Shown here: in pieces, positions 61,186 through 64,000 of the stretch
Position numbering within the stretch: the stretch's first letter is position 1
Layout: each line of letters starts with the position of its first letter
Source of the DNA: Atherix ibis
Taxonomy: Eukaryota; Arthropoda; Insecta; Diptera; Athericidae
Direction of reading: 5' to 3'
Length of the DNA stretch: 64,000 nt
NCBI GenBank assembly: GCA_958298945.1
Contig: OY282610.1
Location: 44,833,667 to 44,897,666, forward strand
Notes under the pieces: generated by a model
The model's database searches: none
Told to the model about the DNA's origin: nothing
What the model saw: the letters and a program-made list of their open reading frames with translations, nothing else
Program-made: the position numbers and the translations under genes

Positions 61186-61426
61186 TGTTTTTTTTTTATT
61201 TTTATAAATATTTCGTATCAAATATAATTTTACAAAAAAAAAATAAAAGCAATTTTCCAATTACCCTTTTTCAAAAAATTTGAAAGGGTTTTTTTTCTTC
61301 CAAAAAAAAACTAAAACTAAAATTAACAATAATAATTAATTAAAAACGCATAATTTTATATTATTTAAGTCAAAAAAACAATATATGATGACAAGCACTA
61401 TACAAGTGCTGTCTCTTTTTTCCTCT

Positions 61427-64000
61427 AGTCACTTATTTTTGCAGATAACCTCCAAAAAGAAAATGGAAAATTACTACAATTTTCTTATTTTCTTTCCAAA
61501 AAAAATTCTCCAAATCAACCATTTTCACAAAACTGAGTGCAATTTTCCGAAACCGTATTAAACCCTCCAAATTAACTATTTCCACAAAAGTGCAATTTTC
61601 CGAAATCGTATCAAAATGTATGTGAAAAAAAAGCCCAAGCAATTTTTTTCGGCTGATGAGAAGCGGGTTAACTGGCTTCTTTTCAGTTCTAGTCACTTAT
61701 TTTTGCTCATAACCTCCAAAAAGAAAATGGAAAATTGTTACAATTTTCTTATTTACTTTGCAAAAAAAAAATTCTCCAAATTAACTATTTTCACAAAACT
61801 GAGTGCAATTTTCCGAAACCGTATTAAACCCTCCAAATTAACTATTTCCACAAAAGAGCAATTTTCCGAAATCGTATCAAAATGTATGTGAAAAAAAGCC
61901 AAAGCAATTTTTTTCGGCTGATGAGAAGCGGGTTAACTGGCTTCTTTTCAGTCCTAGTCACTTATTTTTGCACATAACCTCCAAAAAGAAAATGGAAAAT
62001 TGCTACAATTTTCTTATTTTCTTAGCAAAAAAAAATTCTCCAAATCAACCATTTTCACAAAACTGAGTGCAATTTTCCGAAACCGTATTAAACCCTCCAA
62101 ATTAACTATTTCCACAAAAGTGCAATTTTCCGAAATCGTATCAAAATGTATGTGAAAAAAAAGCCAAAGCAATTTTTTTCGGCTGATGAGAAGCGGGTTA
62201 ACTGGCTTCTTTTCAGTCCTAGTCACTTATTTTTGCACATAACCTCCAAAAAGAAAATGGAAAATTACTACAATTTTCTTATTTTCTTAGCAAAAAAAAA
62301 TTCTCCAAATCAACCATTTTCACAAAACTGAGTGCAATTTTCCGAAACCGTATTAAACCCTCCAAATTAACTATTTCCACAAAAGTGCAATTTTCCGAAA
62401 TCGTATCAAAATGTATGTGAAAAAAAGCCAAAGCAATTTTTTTCGGCTGATGAGAAGCGGGTTAACTGGCTTCTTTTCAGTTCTAGTCACTTATTTTTGC
62501 TCATAACCTCCAAAAAGAAAATGGAAAATTGCTACAGTTTTCTTATTTACTTTGCAAAAAAAATTCTCCAAATCAACCATTTTCACAAAACTGAGTGCAA
62601 TTTTCCGAAACCGTATTAAACCCTCCAAATTAACTATTTCCACAAAAGTGCAATTTTCCGAAATCGTATCAAAATGTATGTGAAAAAAGCCAAAGCAATT
62701 TTTTTCGGCTGATGAGAAGCGGGTTAACTGGCTTCTTTTCAGTTCTAGTCACTTATTTTTGCTCATAACCTCCAAAAAGAAAATGGAAAATTGCTACAGT
62801 TTTCTTATTTACTTTGCAAAAAAAAAATTCTCCAAATTAACTATTTTCACAAAACTGAGTGCAATTTTCCGAAACCGTATTAAACCCTCCAAATTAACTA
62901 TTTCCACAAAAGTGCAATTTTCCGAAATCGTATCAAAATGTATGTGAAAAAAAGCCAAAGCAATTTTTTTCGGCTGATGAGAAGCGGGTTAACTGGCTTC
63001 TTTTCAGTCCTAGTCACTTATTTTTGCACATAACCTCCAAAAAGAAAATGGAAAATTACTACAATTTTCTTATTTTCTTAGCAAAAAAAAATTCTCCAAA
63101 TCAACCATTTTCACAAAACTGAGTGCAATTTTCCGAAACCGTATTAAACCCTCCAAATTAACTATTTCCACAAAAGTGCAATTTTCCGAAATCGTATCAA
63201 AATGTATGTGAAAAAAAGCCAAAGCAATTTTTTTCGGCTGATGAGAAGCGGGTTAACTGGCTTCTTTTCAGTCCTAGTCACTTATTTTTGCACATAACCT
63301 CCAAAAAGAAAATGGAAAATTACTACAATTTTCTTATTTTCTTAGCAAAAAAAAATTCTCCAAATCAACCATTTTCACAAAACTGAGTGCAATTTTCCGA
63401 AACCGTATTAAACCCTCCAAATTAACTATTTCCACAAAAGTGCAATTTTCCGAAATCGTATCAAAATGTATGTGAAAAAAAGCCAAAGCAATTTTTTTCG
63501 GCTGATGAGAAGCGGGTTAACTGGCTTCTTTTCAGTTCTAGTCACTTATTTTTGCTCATAACCTCCAAAAAGAAAATGGAAAATTGCTACAGTTTTCTTA
63601 TTTACTTTGCAAAAAAAAAATTCTCCAAATTAACTATTTTCACAAAACTGAGTGCAATTTTCCGAAACCGTATTAAACCCTCCAAATTAACTATTTCCAC
63701 AAAAGTGCAATTTTCCGAAATCGTATCAAAATGTATGTGAAAAAAAGCCAAAGCAATTTTTTTCGGCTGATGAGAAGCGGGTTAACTGGCTTCTTTTCAG
63801 TCCTAGTCACTTATTTTTGCACATAACCTCCAAAAAGAAAATGGAAAATTACTACAATTTTCTTATTTTCTTAGCAAAAAAAAATTCTCCAAATCAACCA
63901 TTTTCACAAAACTGAGTGCAATTTTCCGAAACCGTATTAAACCCTCCAAATTAACTATTTCCACAAAAGTGCAATTTTCCGAAATCGTATCAAAATGTAT
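61427..64000. repeat. Satellite array, monomer about 264 bp, at least 9.7 units, running off the window
   Basis: The word AGTCACTTATTTTTGC marks unit starts at 61427, 61691, 61956, 62221, 62485, 62747, 63012, 63276, 63540 and 63805, giving periods of 262-265 bp. Units are near identical. Two types alternate irregularly: type A (GCACATAACC, TTTTCTTAGCAAAA, CAAATCAACC) and type B (GCTCATAACC, TTTACTTTGCAAA, mostly CAAATTAACT). Within each monomer a segment of about 57 bp occurs twice (CTCCAAAT...CAATTTTCCGAAACCGTATT and CTCCAAAT...CAATTTTCCGAAATCGTATC). One less AT-rich block, CGGCTGATGAGAAGCGGGTT, is constant in all units. The frames of 60-90 codons in each unit are a by-product. Confidence 0.98.

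Noticed and set aside
61433..63740. Recurrent 60-91-codon ORFs in the satellite
   Set aside because: The same frames recur because the monomers are identical; type B units vary by indels, and no protein-like conservation is apparent.

Overview
The window looks like part of an insect genome, most likely a fly. It is strongly AT-rich, full of mononucleotide runs, microsatellites and degenerate tandem repeats, and packed with decayed Jockey, mariner, DD41D (rosa-like) and P-element-like transposons. Protein-coding sequence of the host is sparse and cut into short exons by very long introns. No prokaryotic features, rRNA, tRNA or CRISPR arrays were seen.

Host gene. One gene on the minus strand is supported by seven exons that splice in consistent phase. 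They are 43991-44159 and 28133-28400 (apparently alternative 5' exons, both ending in phase 1), then 24048-24202, 23469-23984, 23171-23351, 20766-20919 and 20273-20358. The product is a Gln/Pro/Asn/Ser-rich, disordered N-terminal region. It resembles the N-terminus of translation initiation factor eIF4G, but this is a judgement by eye. The MIF4G core is not in the window, so the gene must continue beyond the left edge across an intron of at least 20 kb. In Drosophila eIF4G lies on the small, TE-rich fourth (dot) chromosome, which would fit this setting.

Layout. 1-2192: 3' part of a Jockey-type retrotransposon with an open reverse-transcriptase frame. 2.8-4.1 kb: a DD41D relic (copy A) with a 208-bp flank shared with copy C at 51.4 kb. 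8.4-9.4 kb: degenerate tandem array. 11.7-19.2 kb: TE graveyard (mariner nested in a DD41D relic, minus-strand DD41D element, irritans-like mariner, Mos1-like fragment, zinc-knuckle gag-like fragment, an in-phase 159-bp duplication). 20.3-28.4 kb: eIF4G-like exons, with a deleted mariner and two tandem repeats in the introns. 28.4-44 kb: long intron or 5' region with microsatellites and two DD41D relics. 44.6-45.9 kb: T/G-rich tandem array. 50.8-60.7 kb: second TE graveyard, including a P-element-like relic interrupted by a Mos1-like mariner. 60.9-61.2 kb: a small unidentified ORF. 61.4 kb to the right edge: a roughly 264-bp satellite array.

The most interesting structures are mariner copies whose 3' ends are replaced by copies of their own 5' ends, the split P-element relic, the shared flank of two DD41D copies, and the satellite with two alternating monomer types. 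I did not find a clearly new functional system. The unusual signals are structural.
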